From assembly GCA_016874295.1 (NCBI GenBank), contig VGUH01000003.1, positions 1-64,000 of the forward strand: a DNA stretch of 64,000 nt. The letters are read 5' to 3'. The notes beneath the pieces are model-generated. The model was given only the letters and a program-made list of their open reading frames with translations, was not told the DNA's origin and did no database searches. The number at the start of each line of letters is the position of its first letter. Position 1 is the first letter of the stretch. The DNA comes from Gammaproteobacteria bacterium (GTDB lineage Bacteria; Pseudomonadota; Gammaproteobacteria; Steroidobacterales; Steroidobacteraceae). Shown here one piece after another: positions 41,726 through 54,615 of the stretch. The position numbers were made by a program, and so were the translations under genes.

Positions 41726-42607
41726 TCACCGCCGCACTGCGCACCCATGCGCGCCGAGCTGCTGCAGCCGCTCGAGTCGCCGCGCGTCGGGATACCAGCC
41801 GGCGAAGACGGGTCGGCCGACCACGTAGCACAGGCGCTCGAGCAGGCGCTCCGGCAGCGGCCGGACCGACGGCGCCATGACCAGGAAATGGGCGCCCTCC
41901 GCCACCGCCCGCACGGCGCTCTCGGCGTCCTCGCAGTGCACGCCGACGAGGAACGCGCCACGGCGGTCGACATGCAGCTGCTGCCCGGACCAGCGCAGTA
42001 CGACACCGTCGCAGCCTGCCGTCGCCGCGACGCGCACTGCGTCGACGTCCGTGCCCAGCATGAAGACCCGATGACCGGCACCGCGCGCCGCGCTGACCGC
42101 CTCGGGCATCGGTTCGACCCCGCCTTCGTCGACCGTGGGCAGCAGCAGCGTCTGCGCCGCGCTGCCGCGAATGGACAGCAGCGACTCGCCGGATGACAGC
42201 ACCCGCGCGAGCCGCGGGAGCCGGAGCGCCGTTACGATCGCCTGGTCGGCTTCGATCAGGTCGTGCTGCGGCAACTCGTCGGGCCTCGCCCAGGCGAGCG
42301 CCTGCGACTCACGGGCCTGCGGCTCGCCGTCGAAAGCGGTGATCTGCCAGACGTCGAGGAAGACGCGCCGGTCCGGATAGCGGTGCCGCAGGCGGATCAG
42401 CGGCCGGGCGGCACGCACCGTGACGCCGAGTTCCTCGGCGAGCTCGCGCTGCAGGCCGGCATACGGCTCTTCGCCCTCCGCCAGCTTGCCGCCCGGAAAT
42501 TCCCAGCGGCCGGCCATGTGGCGCCCGCGCGGCCGCTGCGCGATGAGGACGCGGCCTTGCGCGTCGGCGATCGCGCCGGCAACGACATGGATTTCTGGTG
42601 AGTTCAC
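41726..42607 (-). CDS. mutT: MutT-type Nudix hydrolase fused to thiamine-phosphate-synthase-like domain
   Basis: Residues 1-135 are a MutT Nudix domain, removing 8-oxo-dGTP from the nucleotide pool; the Nudix box GGKLAEGEEPYAGLQ-RELAEELGV fits GX5EX7REUXEEXGU. Residues ~150-293 resemble a degenerate ThiE/TenI barrel (HRVFMLGTDVDAVRVAA, GCDGVVLR, FLVGVHCEDAESAVRA, VFAGWYPDARRLE). The same fusion is known in Pseudomonas and other gammaproteobacteria; the C-terminal activity is unproven. GTG 42607 is 10 bases past the secA stop, keeping the secA-mutT order of E. coli. The full frame upstream of it is antisense to nothing useful and is ignored. Confidence 0.92.
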   Translation of the reverse strand: MNSPEIHVVAGAIADAQGRVLIAQRPRGRHMAGRWEFPGGKLAEGEEPYAGLQRELAEELGVTVRAARPLIRLRHRYPDRRVFLDVWQITAFDGEPQARESQALAWARPDELPQHDLIEADQAIVTALRLPRLARVLSSGESLLSIRGSAAQTLLLPTVDEGGVEPMPEAVSAARGAGHRVFMLGTDVDAVRVAATAGCDGVVLRWSGQQLHVDRRGAFLVGVHCEDAESAVRAVAEGAHFLVMAPSVRPLPERLLERLCYVVGRPVFAGWYPDARRLERLQQLGAHGCAVRR

Positions 42608-42617
42608 CGGGAGAAGT

Positions 42618-45395
<2,778 letters not shown>

Positions 45396-45499
45396 GAACC
45401 TGGGACCTCGGGGCGCAGGGGCGCAAAAACAAGCCGCCCCGGCCGGAAAAGCCGATAGTTTACTACGAGAGGGATGGGAAACTACGTTCGCGGGCGGGG

Positions 45500-46363
45500 T
45501 TACCGGCGCACGAATGACAGCGGGTTCATCGGCTTGCCATTGTGCAGCACCTCGAAGTGCAGGTGCGTGCCGGTCGAGCGGCCGGTGGAACCCATGAGCG
45601 CGATCGGGTCGCCACGCTTCACGGTTTCGCCCGGTTTCACGAGCAGCGCCGCGTTGTGCGCGTAGCGCGTGACATAGCCGTTGCCGTGCGTGATCTCGAC
45701 CTGGCGCCCGTAGCCGCCGTCGGTGCCGGTGTAGCTCACGATGCCGTCGGCCACCGCCAGTACCTGCGTGCCCGCGGCGCCGGCGAAGTCGATGCCGTGA
45801 TGACTCGCCCGATTGCCGTCGAAGGGATCCGTGCGCTGGCCGTACAGCGAGGAGATGTAGCCGGACTCGACCGGGCGCCCGCCCGGGATGATCTGGCGCG
45901 CGAGCTCGCGCGTCATGATGAGGCTCTGCAGCGCGGTCAGCTGCCGGCGGCGGTCGTCGATCTGCGCATCCATCGAGTCGAGCATCGCGTCGAGGGTCGG
46001 CACCACCGGCACCTCGCCCGCGGTCTCCGGACCGCCGAGCGCCGGCGGCTGGTCAAAGTCGAATTCGCCACGCTTGAGCTTGGCGACATCCGTGAGCTGC
46101 TTGCCGAGGGCATCGAGGCGGATCAACTGCGCCTGCATGCGGCCGACGCGCGTCGCGAGCGCCGCGACCTGGCCGTCCACGTCCCGCTCGATGCGGGCGA
46201 GCTGCTCGCTCTGCGCCGCGAGGTCCGCGTCCCAGCGCGCCAGCGTTAACTCGCCGAGCGGCCCGCCCTGGGCCCAGCGCCCGCCCGCCAGGAATGCGCC
46301 GGCAACCAGGGCGCAAACAGACACCGCAGCGGCCGTGTACGCGAGCAGTCGCTTCCTGGTCAT
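45500..46363 (-). CDS. M23 (LytM-domain) metallopeptidase
   Basis: A 287-residue envelope protein with one N-terminal membrane anchor ([20 protein letters not shown]), a coiled-coil stretch ([20 protein letters not shown], later LVSLQ-type heptads in [15 protein letters not shown]) and a C-terminal M23 domain. Zinc ligands are visible in [10 protein letters not shown] (His, Asp) and THLHFEV (His), so it should be an active endopeptidase on peptidoglycan crosslinks rather than an EnvC-like degenerate activator. ATG 46363; the frame continues upstream without anchor-like sequence. An M23 gene between lpxC and secA is common in this class. Confidence 0.92.
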   Translation of the reverse strand: MTRKRLLAYTAAAVSVCALVAGAFLAGGRWAQGGPLGELTLARWDADLAAQSEQLARIERDVDGQVAALATRVGRMQAQLIRLDALGKQLTDVAKLKRGEFDFDQPPALGGPETAGEVPVVPTLDAMLDSMDAQIDDRRRQLTALQSLIMTRELARQIIPGGRPVESGYISSLYGQRTDPFDGNRASHHGIDFAGAAGTQVLAVADGIVSYTGTDGGYGRQVEITHGNGYVTRYAHNAALLVKPGETVKRGDPIALMGSTGRSTGTHLHFEVLHNGKPMNPLSFVRR

Positions 46364-46459
46364 AATGCGGGGCGGCCTCTCGGCCGGAAAGATTCCGCGC
46401 ACCTTGCCAAAAAAAGCCTTGCGCCTCAAGTACTTTGATCACCGTTTCAGGGGTCGGAA

Positions 46460-46774
46460 TTGACCATCCGGAAAAAACCGACCCCCGTCAGTCACTTGCT
46501 GGAACAAGGCGAGGGGATTCTCAAGAGGCTGCGCGCGGGCACGCTCGAGGCCGAGCGCAGCCTTGCGGCGCTGCGTGCCGTTCTGCCCCCCGAACTGGCC
46601 CGGGAGGTGTGGAGCGCGACGCTGCGCGGGACCACGCTCACGGCCTTCGTGTCGACCGCCGCCTGGGGCACCCGCCTGCGTTATGTAGCGCCCAAGCTCG
46701 CCGGGGCGATCGCCGATGGGCTCGGCGCGCCGGTCGAGGACATCAAGGTCAAGGTGCGGGCAAGACCGCGCTAG
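46460..46774 (+). CDS. dciA: DnaB helicase loading/ DNA replication factor DciA (DUF721)
   Basis: A 104-residue DUF721 protein. DciA is the ancestral bacterial factor that interacts with replicative helicase DnaB and stands in for DnaC/DnaI loaders. Family features: [15 protein letters not shown] at the start, [40 protein letters not shown], and a short basic tail. TTG 46460 with AGGGG upstream. Divergent from the M23 gene and convergent with lpxC: the two stop codons overlap by 4 bases (CTAG). This lpxC-dciA-secA neighbourhood is typical of non-enteric gammaproteobacteria. Confidence 0.9.
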   Translation: MTIRKKPTPVSHLLEQGEGILKRLRAGTLEAERSLAALRAVLPPELAREVWSATLRGTTLTAFVSTAAWGTRLRYVAPKLAGAIADGLGAPVEDIKVKVRARPR

Positions 46775-47682
46775 GCGGTGGCCGCCGCGGCAGCGTAGGA
46801 GATCGGTGCGTCGCCGTCATCCCGGAAGGTGACTTCCTCCCAGGCTTGCTGCTCCGCGAGCAGCGTGCGCAGCAGGCGGTTGTTCAGACCGTGACCCGAC
46901 TTGTAGGCCGTGTACTCGCCGATCAGCGAATGGCCGAGCAGGTACAGGTCGCCGATCGCGTCCAGGATCTTGTGCCGCACGAATTCGTCCTCGAAGCGCA
47001 GCCCGTCCTCGTTCAGGATCCGGTAGTCGTCCAGCACGATCGCGTTGTCGAGCGTGCCGCCGAGCGCGAGGTTGCGGCCGCGCAGGTGTTCCATGTCGCG
47101 CATGAACCCGAAGGTGCGCGCACGGCTCACTTCCTTGAGGAAGCTCGCGGTCGAGAAATCCATCGTCGCCTGCTTCGCGTGGCGCCGGAAGACCGGGTGG
47201 TCGAACTCGATCTCGAAATTGACGCGGAAGCCCTCGTAGGGCGTGAAGCGCGCCCACTTGTCGCCGTCTTTCACTTCGACGGGCTTGCGCACACGCACGA
47301 ACCGCTTTGGCGAGTTCTGCAGCTCGATGCCGGCCGACTGCACCAGGAACACGAACGGGCCCGCGCTGCCGTCCATGATCGGCACCTCGCCGGCCGTCAG
47401 CTCGACGAACAGGTTGTCGATGCCAAGCCCGGCGAGCGCCGACATCAGGTGCTCGACGGTCGAGACACCCGCTGCGCCGGCAGCGAGTGTCGTTCCGAGC
47501 GTCGTCTCGGTGACATTCGTCGCGCGGGCTGGGATGTCGACCGGCGGCTCGAGGTCGGTGCGGCGGAACACGATGCCGGTATTGGGCGGCGCCGGCCGCA
47601 GCGCCATCAGGACCTTGCGGCCGGTGTGCAGGCCGATGCCGGTGGACCGGATCGAGTCCTTTATCGTGCGTTGCTGCGCCAT
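46771..47682 (-). CDS. lpxC: UDP-3-O-acyl-N-acetylglucosamine deacetylase LpxC
   Basis: The committed, zinc-dependent step of lipid A synthesis. The 303-residue protein (E. coli 305) has [20 protein letters not shown], the first zinc His in [43 protein letters not shown] and the second site [15 protein letters not shown] (His, Asp, catalytic His). The Ala-rich end (SYAAAAATA) overlaps the dciA stop. ATG 47682. It follows ftsZ by 222 bases, the dcw-lpxC order, and with bamD confirms an LPS-bearing outer membrane. Confidence 0.97.
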   Translation of the reverse strand: MAQQRTIKDSIRSTGIGLHTGRKVLMALRPAPPNTGIVFRRTDLEPPVDIPARATNVTETTLGTTLAAGAAGVSTVEHLMSALAGLGIDNLFVELTAGEVPIMDGSAGPFVFLVQSAGIELQNSPKRFVRVRKPVEVKDGDKWARFTPYEGFRVNFEIEFDHPVFRRHAKQATMDFSTASFLKEVSRARTFGFMRDMEHLRGRNLALGGTLDNAIVLDDYRILNEDGLRFEDEFVRHKILDAIGDLYLLGHSLIGEYTAYKSGHGLNNRLLRTLLAEQQAWEEVTFRDDGDAPISYAAAAATA

Positions 47683-47722
47683 TGCCGTACCTCATTCGAA
47701 GTTACCACATCACGCGGGTCAC

Positions 47723-47756
47723 CGGCCGCCGGCCAGCGGAGTAAGGCCGGCGGCCG
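47723..47756. terminator. GC-rich hairpin between ftsZ and lpxC
   Basis: CGGCCGCCGGCC (47723-47734) and GGCCGGCGGCCG (47745-47756) form a perfect 12-bp stem with a 10-base loop. It lacks a following T-run, so it would be a weak intrinsic terminator, an mRNA processing site or another small repeat. It is the only structure seen in the 222-base ftsZ-lpxC gap. Confidence 0.45.
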
Positions 47757-47904
47757 CGAACCCGTTGTCATTGCGAGGTTCCAGGCAGGTCGCGCTCCCG
47801 CTCCCGCCCGGCACGACGGCCCGCCGCGCGCCGCCGCGCCCTGAGGCGCAGCAGCGCGTGTCGCAGGCCCTGGCGCTCCGGGCGCGGGCGGGACACGTCG
47901 CGTC

Positions 47905-49101
47905 TCAGTCCGCCTGGCGCCTGAGGAACGACGGGATGTCGAGCAGTTCCTCCGAGCCAAAGCTGGCGCGCAGTCCGTCGCCCACCGCGCGCGGCTGCCG
48001 CTGCGCGGTCGGCTGGTCCAGATGCCGGTAGTCCGGAGCCGCGGCGCGCGGGCGCTGCGCGACGATCTTCACCTCGCCTGGACGGCGGCCCGCCGCGGGA
48101 ACCTGCGCCGCCGCCTGCTGCGGGGGCGCAGCGACCCTCGGCTTGCTGCGGTTGAGGCCGGTCGCGACGACCGTCACCCTGAACTCGCCTTGCATCTCGG
48201 GCTCGATGACGGTGCCGACCACGACGGTCGCGTCCTCGGCCGCGAACTGCTTGATGGTATTGCCGACTTCCTCGAACTCGCCGATCGACAGGTCGAGTCC
48301 CGCGGTGACGTTCACGAGGATGCCGTGCGCGCCCGCGAGGTTGATGTCCTCGAGCAGCGGCGAGGACACCGCCATCTCGGCCGCGACCCGCGCGCGGTGC
48401 TCGCCGGTGCCGATTCCGGAGCCCATCATCGCCAGCCCGGTCTCGGACATCACGGTGCGGACGTCCGCGAAGTCGACGTTGATGAGGCCGGGGCGGGTTA
48501 TCAGCTCGGCGATGCCCTGCACCGCGCCCTGCAGCACCTCGTTGGCGCGCTTGAACGCCTCGAGCAGCGTGGTCTGGCCGCCCAGCACCTGCAGCAGCTT
48601 CTGGTTCGGGATCGTGATCAGCGAGTCGACGTGCCGCGAGAGCTCCGTCATGCCGGATTCCGCGACCGACGCACGCTTGCTGCCCTCCATCGTGAACGGC
48701 CGCGTCACCACCGCGACCGTCAGGATGCCGAGCTCGCGCGCGACCTGCGCGACGACCGGTGCCGCGCCCGTGCCCGTGCCGCCGCCCATGCCGGCGGTGA
48801 TGAACAGCATGTCGCAACCCTCGATCAGCTCGATGATCCGGTCACGGTCCTCCATCGCCGCCTGGCGCCCGACTTCCGGGTTGGAGCCGGCGCCGAGGCC
48901 CTTGGTGATGTTGGCGCCGATCTGCAGCGAGGTCTTCACCTGCGAGTGCTTGAGCGCCTGGGCGTCGGTATTCACGCAAATGAAATCCACGCCCTCAATC
49001 CCGCACTTGGTCATGTGCGACACGGCGTTGCCGCCGCCGCCGCCCACCCCGACCACCTTGATCACAGCCGTCTGGCTGAATGAATCCATCAATTCGAACA
49101 T
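47905..49101 (-). CDS. ftsZ: cell division GTPase FtsZ
   Basis: The tubulin homologue that forms the Z ring. The 398-residue protein has [17 protein letters not shown], the GTP signature [14 protein letters not shown], the T7-loop region [12 protein letters not shown], a variable Pro/Ala/Arg/Gln-rich linker (~320-385) and the C-terminal peptide [13 protein letters not shown] that binds FtsA, ZipA and ZapD. ATG 49101, 18 bases after ftsA. The extended N-terminus [15 protein letters not shown] is normal for the group. Confidence 0.98.
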   Translation of the reverse strand: MFELMDSFSQTAVIKVVGVGGGGGNAVSHMTKCGIEGVDFICVNTDAQALKHSQVKTSLQIGANITKGLGAGSNPEVGRQAAMEDRDRIIELIEGCDMLFITAGMGGGTGTGAAPVVAQVARELGILTVAVVTRPFTMEGSKRASVAESGMTELSRHVDSLITIPNQKLLQVLGGQTTLLEAFKRANEVLQGAVQGIAELITRPGLINVDFADVRTVMSETGLAMMGSGIGTGEHRARVAAEMAVSSPLLEDINLAGAHGILVNVTAGLDLSIGEFEEVGNTIKQFAAEDATVVVGTVIEPEMQGEFRVTVVATGLNRSKPRVAAPPQQAAAQVPAAGRRPGEVKIVAQRPRAAAPDYRHLDQPTAQRQPRAVGDGLRASFGSEELLDIPSFLRRQAD

Positions 49102-49119
49102 GTCCTCTCCTCCGCTAGG

Positions 49120-50352
49120 TCAGAAATATCCCTGGAACCACGACTTCATCCGCTCCGTCACCGTCTTCACGCCGTCGCCGATGAGCTTCGGCGCCGCCTG
49201 GCCGGCATTGGCCCGGCCGAATAGCAGGAGACCCACGCCCGTGGCGTGGATCGGGTTCTTCACCACATCGCCGAGCCCGGTCACGCCCGCGGGACTCCCG
49301 AGGCGGACGGGCATGTGGAAGATCTCTTCGGCGAGCTCGACGGCGCCCTCCATTTTGGCGCTGCCGCCGGTGAGCACGACGCCCGCCGCGACCGACTCCT
49401 CGAAGCCGGAGCGGCGCAGCTCGTCGCGGATCAGCATGAACAACTCTTCGTAGCGCGGCTCGACGATCTCGGCGAGCGTCTGGCGCGCAAGCCGGCGCGA
49501 GGGCCGGTCGCCGACCGAGGGCACCTCGATGGTCTCGTCGGGGTTCGCCAGCTGCGAGAGCGCGCAGGCGTAGCGGATCTTGATCTCCTCCGCGTACGGC
49601 GTCGGCGTGCGCATCGAGACCGCGATGTCGTTCGTGACCTGGTCGCCGGCGACCGGGATCACGGCCGTGTGGCGGATCGCGCCGCCCGAGAACACCGCGA
49701 TGTCGGTGGTCCCGCCGCCGACGTCCACGAGGCAGGCGCCGAGTTCCTTCTCGTCGTCGGTCAGGACCGCGAACGAGGACGCGAGCTGCTCGAGCACGAT
49801 GTCCTCGACCTCGAGCCCGCAGCGCTGCACGCACTTGACGATGTTCTGCGCCGCGCTCTCGGCGCCGGTCACGATGTGCACGCGCGCCTCGAGCCGCACG
49901 CCCGACATGCCGACCGGCTCGCGGATGCCTTCCTGCCCGTCGATGATGAATTCCTGGGGCAGGACGTGCAGGATCTTCTGGTCGGCGGGAATCGGCACCG
50001 CCTGCGCGGCATCCATGACCCGCGCGACGTCGCCGCCCGCGACCTCCTTGTCCTTGATCGCGACGATGCCGTGCGAGTTGAGGCTGCGCACGTGGCTGCC
50101 GGCAATGCCGGTGAACACGCTGCGGATCTCGACCCCGGCCATGAGCTCGGCCTCCTCGACCGCGCGCTGGATCGACTGGACGGTCGAGTCGATGTTCACG
50201 ACCACGCCCTTCTTCAGGCCGCGCGAGGGATGCGAGCCGAGGCCGATGACCTCGAGGCTGCCGTCGGCGTGCATCTCGCCGACCAGGGCCACGACCTTCG
50301 ACGTGCCGATGTCGAGGCCCACGATCAGGTTGCGGTCGGAGCGCTTAGCCAT
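49120..50352 (-). CDS. ftsA: cell division protein FtsA
   Basis: An actin-like ATPase that tethers FtsZ to the membrane and recruits later division proteins. The 410-residue product has NLIVGLDIGTSKVVALVGE, ACLVDVGGGTTDIAVFSGG, VVLTGGSAKMEGAVELAEE and the amphipathic C-terminal helix (VTERMKSWFQGYF). ATG 50352 overlaps the ftsQ stop by 8 bases. Standard ftsQ-ftsA-ftsZ order. Confidence 0.97.
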   Translation of the reverse strand: MAKRSDRNLIVGLDIGTSKVVALVGEMHADGSLEVIGLGSHPSRGLKKGVVVNIDSTVQSIQRAVEEAELMAGVEIRSVFTGIAGSHVRSLNSHGIVAIKDKEVAGGDVARVMDAAQAVPIPADQKILHVLPQEFIIDGQEGIREPVGMSGVRLEARVHIVTGAESAAQNIVKCVQRCGLEVEDIVLEQLASSFAVLTDDEKELGACLVDVGGGTTDIAVFSGGAIRHTAVIPVAGDQVTNDIAVSMRTPTPYAEEIKIRYACALSQLANPDETIEVPSVGDRPSRRLARQTLAEIVEPRYEELFMLIRDELRRSGFEESVAAGVVLTGGSAKMEGAVELAEEIFHMPVRLGSPAGVTGLGDVVKNPIHATGVGLLLFGRANAGQAAPKLIGDGVKTVTERMKSWFQGYF

Positions 50353-51163
50353 CGATTCCCGGCTCTCCCTGCGGCTGGTGGGCCACGAACGCCGGCCGCG
50401 CGGGACCCTGCGGGCGCTTGCCGCGCCAGCCGATCGCGAAGCCATTCGAATAGCGCATGTCCACGTAGCGGACTTCTGCCGACCGGCCCGAGATCACGGG
50501 CGCGCCGAACTGCACGAAGCGGTCCATGCGCTCGTCGACCTGGCGGCGGCCGAGCCGCACGGTCACGCCGGCCGAAAGGTCGAACTCCCAGGCGCCGCGC
50601 GCATCGAGGCGCAGCGCTGCGATCTGGAATCCGAGCGGGCTCAGCCGGTCCTGGATCGCGAGGTAGCGCTGTGCAACCTGCCCTTCCGCGCCCTGCGGCC
50701 CGTCCAGGCGCGGCAGCTCCGGCGGCACCAGCCGGACGCCGCTCGCGAACAATTCACCGCGCGTGTTGAGCAGCCCGTCGTCGCCCCAGCGGGCGGCCGC
50801 CTGCTGCTCCACGATCTCGATCCGGATGCGGTCCGGCCACAGCCGCTGCACCCGCGCGCGGTCCACCCAGGCGAGCGCCTCCACCGACTTGCGCAGCCGG
50901 TCGAGATCCGCGCTGACGATGCCGCCTCGCAGCGCGCCGACCGCGGCTTGCTGGACCTCGACCGCCGCGACCCGCTGGAACGGGCCGTCGATCACGATGC
51001 TGCGCACCGGCTGGTCGAGCCTGACGGCCAGCAGCACGCCAAGCGCGGCGAGCGCGGCGAGCATGCCGGCGACGCGGCCCAGGCGCGGCCATTCCAGCTT
51101 TGGCCATTCGAAGCGTGCGCCGCCCGCTTTCTTCCTCCGGTTGCGCCTGCGCAGGAATCTCAT
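50345..51163 (-). CDS. ftsQ: cell division protein FtsQ
   Basis: A bitopic divisome scaffold linking FtsA/FtsK to FtsB-FtsL. The 272-residue protein has a very basic cytoplasmic head (MRFLRRRNRRKKAGG), one membrane helix (VAGMLAALAALGVLLAV), a POTRA domain starting SIVIDGPFQRVAAVEVQQAA with WVDRARVQRLWPDRIRIEI, and a beta domain with FDLSAGVTVRLGRRQVDERM. ATG 51163, two bases before the ddlB stop. The tail after the beta domain is longer than in E. coli and Pro/Gln-rich. Confidence 0.94.
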   Translation of the reverse strand: MRFLRRRNRRKKAGGARFEWPKLEWPRLGRVAGMLAALAALGVLLAVRLDQPVRSIVIDGPFQRVAAVEVQQAAVGALRGGIVSADLDRLRKSVEALAWVDRARVQRLWPDRIRIEIVEQQAAARWGDDGLLNTRGELFASGVRLVPPELPRLDGPQGAEGQVAQRYLAIQDRLSPLGFQIAALRLDARGAWEFDLSAGVTVRLGRRQVDERMDRFVQFGAPVISGRSAEVRYVDMRYSNGFAIGWRGKRPQGPARPAFVAHQPQGEPGIDG

Positions 51164-51165
51164 GG

Positions 51166-52134
51166 CTAGGCCCTTTCCCGTGCGAAGCTGGTCTCGAGGA
51201 TCCGCCAGCAGAGATCCTCGAAGTCGATGCCTGCGGCGCGCGCAGCCATCGGCACGAGGCTGTGACTGGTCATGCCAGGCACGGTATTGATCTCGAGCAG
51301 GAGCGCGCGACCGTCTTCGGCAGTCACGAAGTCGACTCGCCCCCAGCCCGAGGCACCGGTCGCGGCGAAGGTCGCGAGCGCCGCGCCCTGCAGGGCCGCC
51401 TCCGCGGCCGGCGGCAGACCGCAGGGGATCAGGTAGCGCGTATCGTCGGCGAAGTACTTCGCCTGGTAGTCGTAGAAGTCCCGCGGCGTCTCGATCCGGA
51501 TCGCCGGCAGCGCCTCGCCCTGCAGCACGCCGACAGTGAATTCGCCGCCGGTGATCCAGCGCTCGGCGATCACCACCGGGTCGAGCGCCGACGCAGCCCG
51601 CCAGGCGGCTGGCAGGTCGGCGGCGCTCACGACGCGGCTCATGCCGACGCTGGAGCCCTGGGTCGCGGGTTTCACCGCGAGCGGCAGTCCGAGATCGGCC
51701 ACCGCGCGCTCGAAGTCGGCGGCGCCCGTGAGCTCGATCCATGGCGGGGTCGCGACGCCTGCGGCCTGCGCCAGCCGCTTAGTGCGCAGCTTGTCCATGC
51801 CGACCGCGGAGCCGAGCACGCCGCTGCCGGTGTACGGCAGGCCCTGCCATTCGAGCGCGCCCTGCAGTGCGCCGTCCTCGCCGCCCGGGCCGTGCAGCGC
51901 GACGAACGCGCGCTCGAAGCCCTCGGTCACGAGCTCGCCGAGCGCACGCTCGGCCGGATCGAATGGCGTGGCCTCGATGCCGCGCGCGGCGAGCGCCTCG
52001 GTCACTGCCTTCCCGGTCAGCAGCGAGATCTCGCGCTCGGCCGAGTCGCCGCCCTGCAGCACGGCGACGCGACCGAACTCGGCCGCGCTCGTGACGCGCC
52101 GGAATTCCACGCCCGTTGCCCGCAGCCGGCTCAT
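51166..52134 (-). CDS. ddlB: D-alanine--D-alanine ligase
   Basis: An ATP-grasp enzyme making the D-Ala-D-Ala end of the pentapeptide. The 322-residue protein has VAVLQGGDSAEREISLLTG, HGPGGEDGALQGALEW, LPYTGSGVLGSAVGMDK, KPATQGSSVGMSRV, and the metal-site region WGRVDFVTAEDGRALLLEIN-TVPGMTSHSLVPMAAR. ATG 52134 chosen; an upstream extension of the frame runs through repeat C and is not coding. It is the one dcw gene separated from its upstream neighbour (murB) by a large gap, occupied by the repeat. Confidence 0.96.
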   Translation of the reverse strand: MSRLRATGVEFRRVTSAAEFGRVAVLQGGDSAEREISLLTGKAVTEALAARGIEATPFDPAERALGELVTEGFERAFVALHGPGGEDGALQGALEWQGLPYTGSGVLGSAVGMDKLRTKRLAQAAGVATPPWIELTGAADFERAVADLGLPLAVKPATQGSSVGMSRVVSAADLPAAWRAASALDPVVIAERWITGGEFTVGVLQGEALPAIRIETPRDFYDYQAKYFADDTRYLIPCGLPPAAEAALQGAALATFAATGASGWGRVDFVTAEDGRALLLEINTVPGMTSHSLVPMAARAAGIDFEDLCWRILETSFARERA

Positions 52135-52149
52135 CGCGCACCCTCCGGC

Positions 52150-52285
52150 CACCCGGCCGGCCGGCACGCGCCGGGACGCGCTGCGGCGTATCGCGTGCGT
52201 GCGAGCGCGGCGGGACCCCCGAGCGAGCGAATGCGGTCGCCGCCCTGAGCGAGCGAGGGGCGTCCCGCCGCGCTCGCACGCACGC
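52150..52285. repeat. family C hairpin repeat, site 2, inside the dcw cluster
   Basis: A perfect 24-bp inverted repeat (52193-52216 and 52262-52285; arm starts GCGTGCGTGCGAGCGCGGCG) encloses the core CCCGAGCGAGCGAATGCGGT...GAGCGAGCGAGGGG seen at 27107-27200. The left flank CACCCGGCCGGCCGGC (from 52150) matches 27065-27080. It fills most of the 166-base murB-ddlB gap in a cluster whose other genes overlap or nearly touch. Confidence 0.9.
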
Positions 52286-52300
52286 AGTAATCGCGCACGT

Positions 52301-53200
52301 TCATGCGGCCTCCCCGATGACGCGGACTTCCGGAACGAGCCGGACGCCGTGCACACGCTCGACCGTCGCCTGCACGTGCCGCACCAGCGCCTCGAGATCC
52401 GCCGCCGTCGCCTCGCCCTCGTTCAGGATGAAGTTCGCGTGCTTCTCGGAGACCGCTGCGCCGCCGATCCGGAATCCCTTGAGCCCGGCGCGCTCGATCA
52501 ATTCGGCCGCGTGGCCACCCGGCGGATTGGTGAACACCGAACCACAGCTCCACGCGCCGATCGGCTGGCTCGCATGGCGCTTCTCGAGCAGGCGCCTGAT
52601 GGAGTCGGTGCTCGCGTCGGGCCGCGCCTCGAAGCGGAATGTCGCCGCCAGGTACCACTCACCCGGTGCCGGCGGGGTGACGCTGCGGTAGCCGTAGCGG
52701 TACGCGGCGGCCGCGCGGCGGTGCCGTTCGCCCGCGCGGTCGATGGTCTCGACCGCGACGACGTGCGGCCAGGTCTCGCCGCCCCAGGCGCCGGCATTCA
52801 TCGCCAACGCGCCGCCGACGGTACCCGGGATGCCGGCGAAGAAGTCCGCGGGCCCGAGCCGCCACTTCGCGCACTGCCGCCCGAGCCGCGCGCACGGCAC
52901 GCCGGCCTCGGCGCGCACCTGCGTGTCGTCCACGCGCTCGAGCGCGTTCAGGATCCCGTGCACCGAGATCACGACGCCGCGGATGCCGCCATCGCGCACC
53001 AGCAGGTTGCTGCCGAGCCCGACCCAGGTGACCGGCACTTCGGCCGGCAGCGCACGCAGGAATGCCGACAGGTCCTCGACGTCGCGCGGCGAGAACCAGG
53101 CGTCGGCCGGCCCGCCGACGTGCCAGGACGTGTGCCGCGACATCGGCTCGTCGCGCTGCACGCGGTCCATGAATTCGCCGGCGATCGCGAGCCCGCTCAT
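52301..53200 (-). CDS. murB: UDP-N-acetylenolpyruvoylglucosamine reductase
   Basis: An FAD/NADPH enzyme making UDP-MurNAc. The 299-residue protein has [55 protein letters not shown], the acid/base Ser loop [20 protein letters not shown] and [19 protein letters not shown], the shorter type II-like form common with a dcw-located murB. ATG 53200 overlaps the murC stop (ATGA). Confidence 0.96.
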   Translation of the reverse strand: MSGLAIAGEFMDRVQRDEPMSRHTSWHVGGPADAWFSPRDVEDLSAFLRALPAEVPVTWVGLGSNLLVRDGGIRGVVISVHGILNALERVDDTQVRAEAGVPCARLGRQCAKWRLGPADFFAGIPGTVGGALAMNAGAWGGETWPHVVAVETIDRAGERHRRAAAAYRYGYRSVTPPAPGEWYLAATFRFEARPDASTDSIRRLLEKRHASQPIGAWSCGSVFTNPPGGHAAELIERAGLKGFRIGGAAVSEKHANFILNEGEATAADLEALVRHVQATVERVHGVRLVPEVRVIGEAA

Positions 53201-54615
53201 CGCCTGGCCCTCGCGCTGGTCACGCCGAGGCGCGCCGCCAGTTTGTGCGCGATGGTGCCAATGCTGCCCGCGCCCATGGTCAGCACGATGTCGCGGTCGG
53301 CGATCACGCCGGCGAGCGCCCGGTGCAGCTCGCGCACGTCCTCGACGAACACCGGCTCGAGCCGGCCGCGGCCGCGCACCGCGCGGCAGATCGCGCGCCC
53401 GTCGGCATTCGCGATCGGCTCCTCGCCCGCGGCGTAGATCTCGGTCACGAGCAGCGCGTCGGCGGCCGACAATGCGCGGCCGAAGTCGTCGATCAGGTCG
53501 CGCGTACGCGTATAGCGGTGCGGCTGGAACGCGAGCACCAGGCGGCGTCCCGGCCAGGCCTGGCGCACGGCGTCGATGGTCGCCTCGATTTCGGTCGGGT
53601 GGTGGCCGTAGTCGTCGACCAGCGTCACGCGGCCGGCACGCGTCGCGACCTCGCCGATCACCTCGAGCCGCCGGCCGATCCCCTGGAATCCGGCGAGCGC
53701 GCGCTGGATCGCCGCGTCGTCGACCTCGAGCTCGGTCGCGACGGCGATCGCCGCCAGGGCGTTGCGCACGTTGTGCAGTCCCGGCAGGTTGAGCGCGACC
53801 GGCAGCGGGTCGCGGCCGGCGCGAGTCACCTCGAAGCGCGTCGTGCCGCCCTCGCGTGCGAGCCCGGAAGCGCGCACATCGGCTTCCTCGCCGAGACCGT
53901 AGCGCACGGTCGGTCGGCCGACCTGGGGCAGGATTCCGCGCACCACCTCGTCGTCGCTGCACATCACCGCGAGGCCGTAGAACGGCAGGTTGTGCAGGAA
54001 CTCGACGAAGCTCTGCTTGAGCTTCTCGAAGTCGCCGCCGTGCGTGCCGAGGTGATCGTTGTCGATGTTGGTGACGATCGCGATCACCGGCTGCAGGTGC
54101 AGGAACGAGGCGTCGCTCTCGTCCGCCTCCGCGACCAGGTAGCGGCTGGTTCCGAGCTTCGCGTTGCTGCCGGTGCTCTTCAGCAGCCCGCCGATGACGA
54201 ATGTCGGGTCGAGCCCACCCTCGGCGAGGACCGAGGCGACCAGGCTCGTGGTCGTCGTCTTGCCGTGCGTGCCGGCGACCGCAATGCCCTGGCGGAAGCG
54301 CATGAGCTCGCCGAGCATCTCGGCGCGGCGCACCACCGGGATGCGCGCCGCCTGCGCCGCCAGGAGCTCCGGGTTGTCCGCGGCGACGGCAGTGGACACG
54401 ACCACGACGCTCGCGCCCGCGACCTGCGCGGCGTCATGCCCGATGAAGATGCCGACGCCCATCGCCGCGAGCCGTGCGGTGACCGCGTTCGCGCGCAGGT
54501 CCGAACCCTGCATGGCGTAGCCGAGGTTGACCAGCACTTCGGCGATGCCGCCCATGCCGGCGCCGCCGATGCCGATCAGGTGGATGAGGCCGACACGGCG
54601 CATGCGGTCGCTCAC
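53197..54615 (-). CDS. murC: UDP-N-acetylmuramate--L-alanine ligase
   Basis: Adds L-Ala to UDP-MurNAc. The 472-residue Mur ligase has [21 protein letters not shown]-loop [39 protein letters not shown], and the C-terminal [19 protein letters not shown] and [15 protein letters not shown] 54615 is preferred: GGGAGG lies 5 bases upstream and it overlaps the murG stop (GTGA). ATG 54603 is the alternative. Confidence 0.97.
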   Translation of the reverse strand: MSDRMRRVGLIHLIGIGGAGMGGIAEVLVNLGYAMQGSDLRANAVTARLAAMGVGIFIGHDAAQVAGASVVVVSTAVAADNPELLAAQAARIPVVRRAEMLGELMRFRQGIAVAGTHGKTTTTSLVASVLAEGGLDPTFVIGGLLKSTGSNAKLGTSRYLVAEADESDASFLHLQPVIAIVTNIDNDHLGTHGGDFEKLKQSFVEFLHNLPFYGLAVMCSDDEVVRGILPQVGRPTVRYGLGEEADVRASGLAREGGTTRFEVTRAGRDPLPVALNLPGLHNVRNALAAIAVATELEVDDAAIQRALAGFQGIGRRLEVIGEVATRAGRVTLVDDYGHHPTEIEATIDAVRQAWPGRRLVLAFQPHRYTRTRDLIDDFGRALSAADALLVTEIYAAGEEPIANADGRAICRAVRGRGRLEPVFVEDVRELHRALAGVIADRDIVLTMGAGSIGTIAHKLAARLGVTSARARR

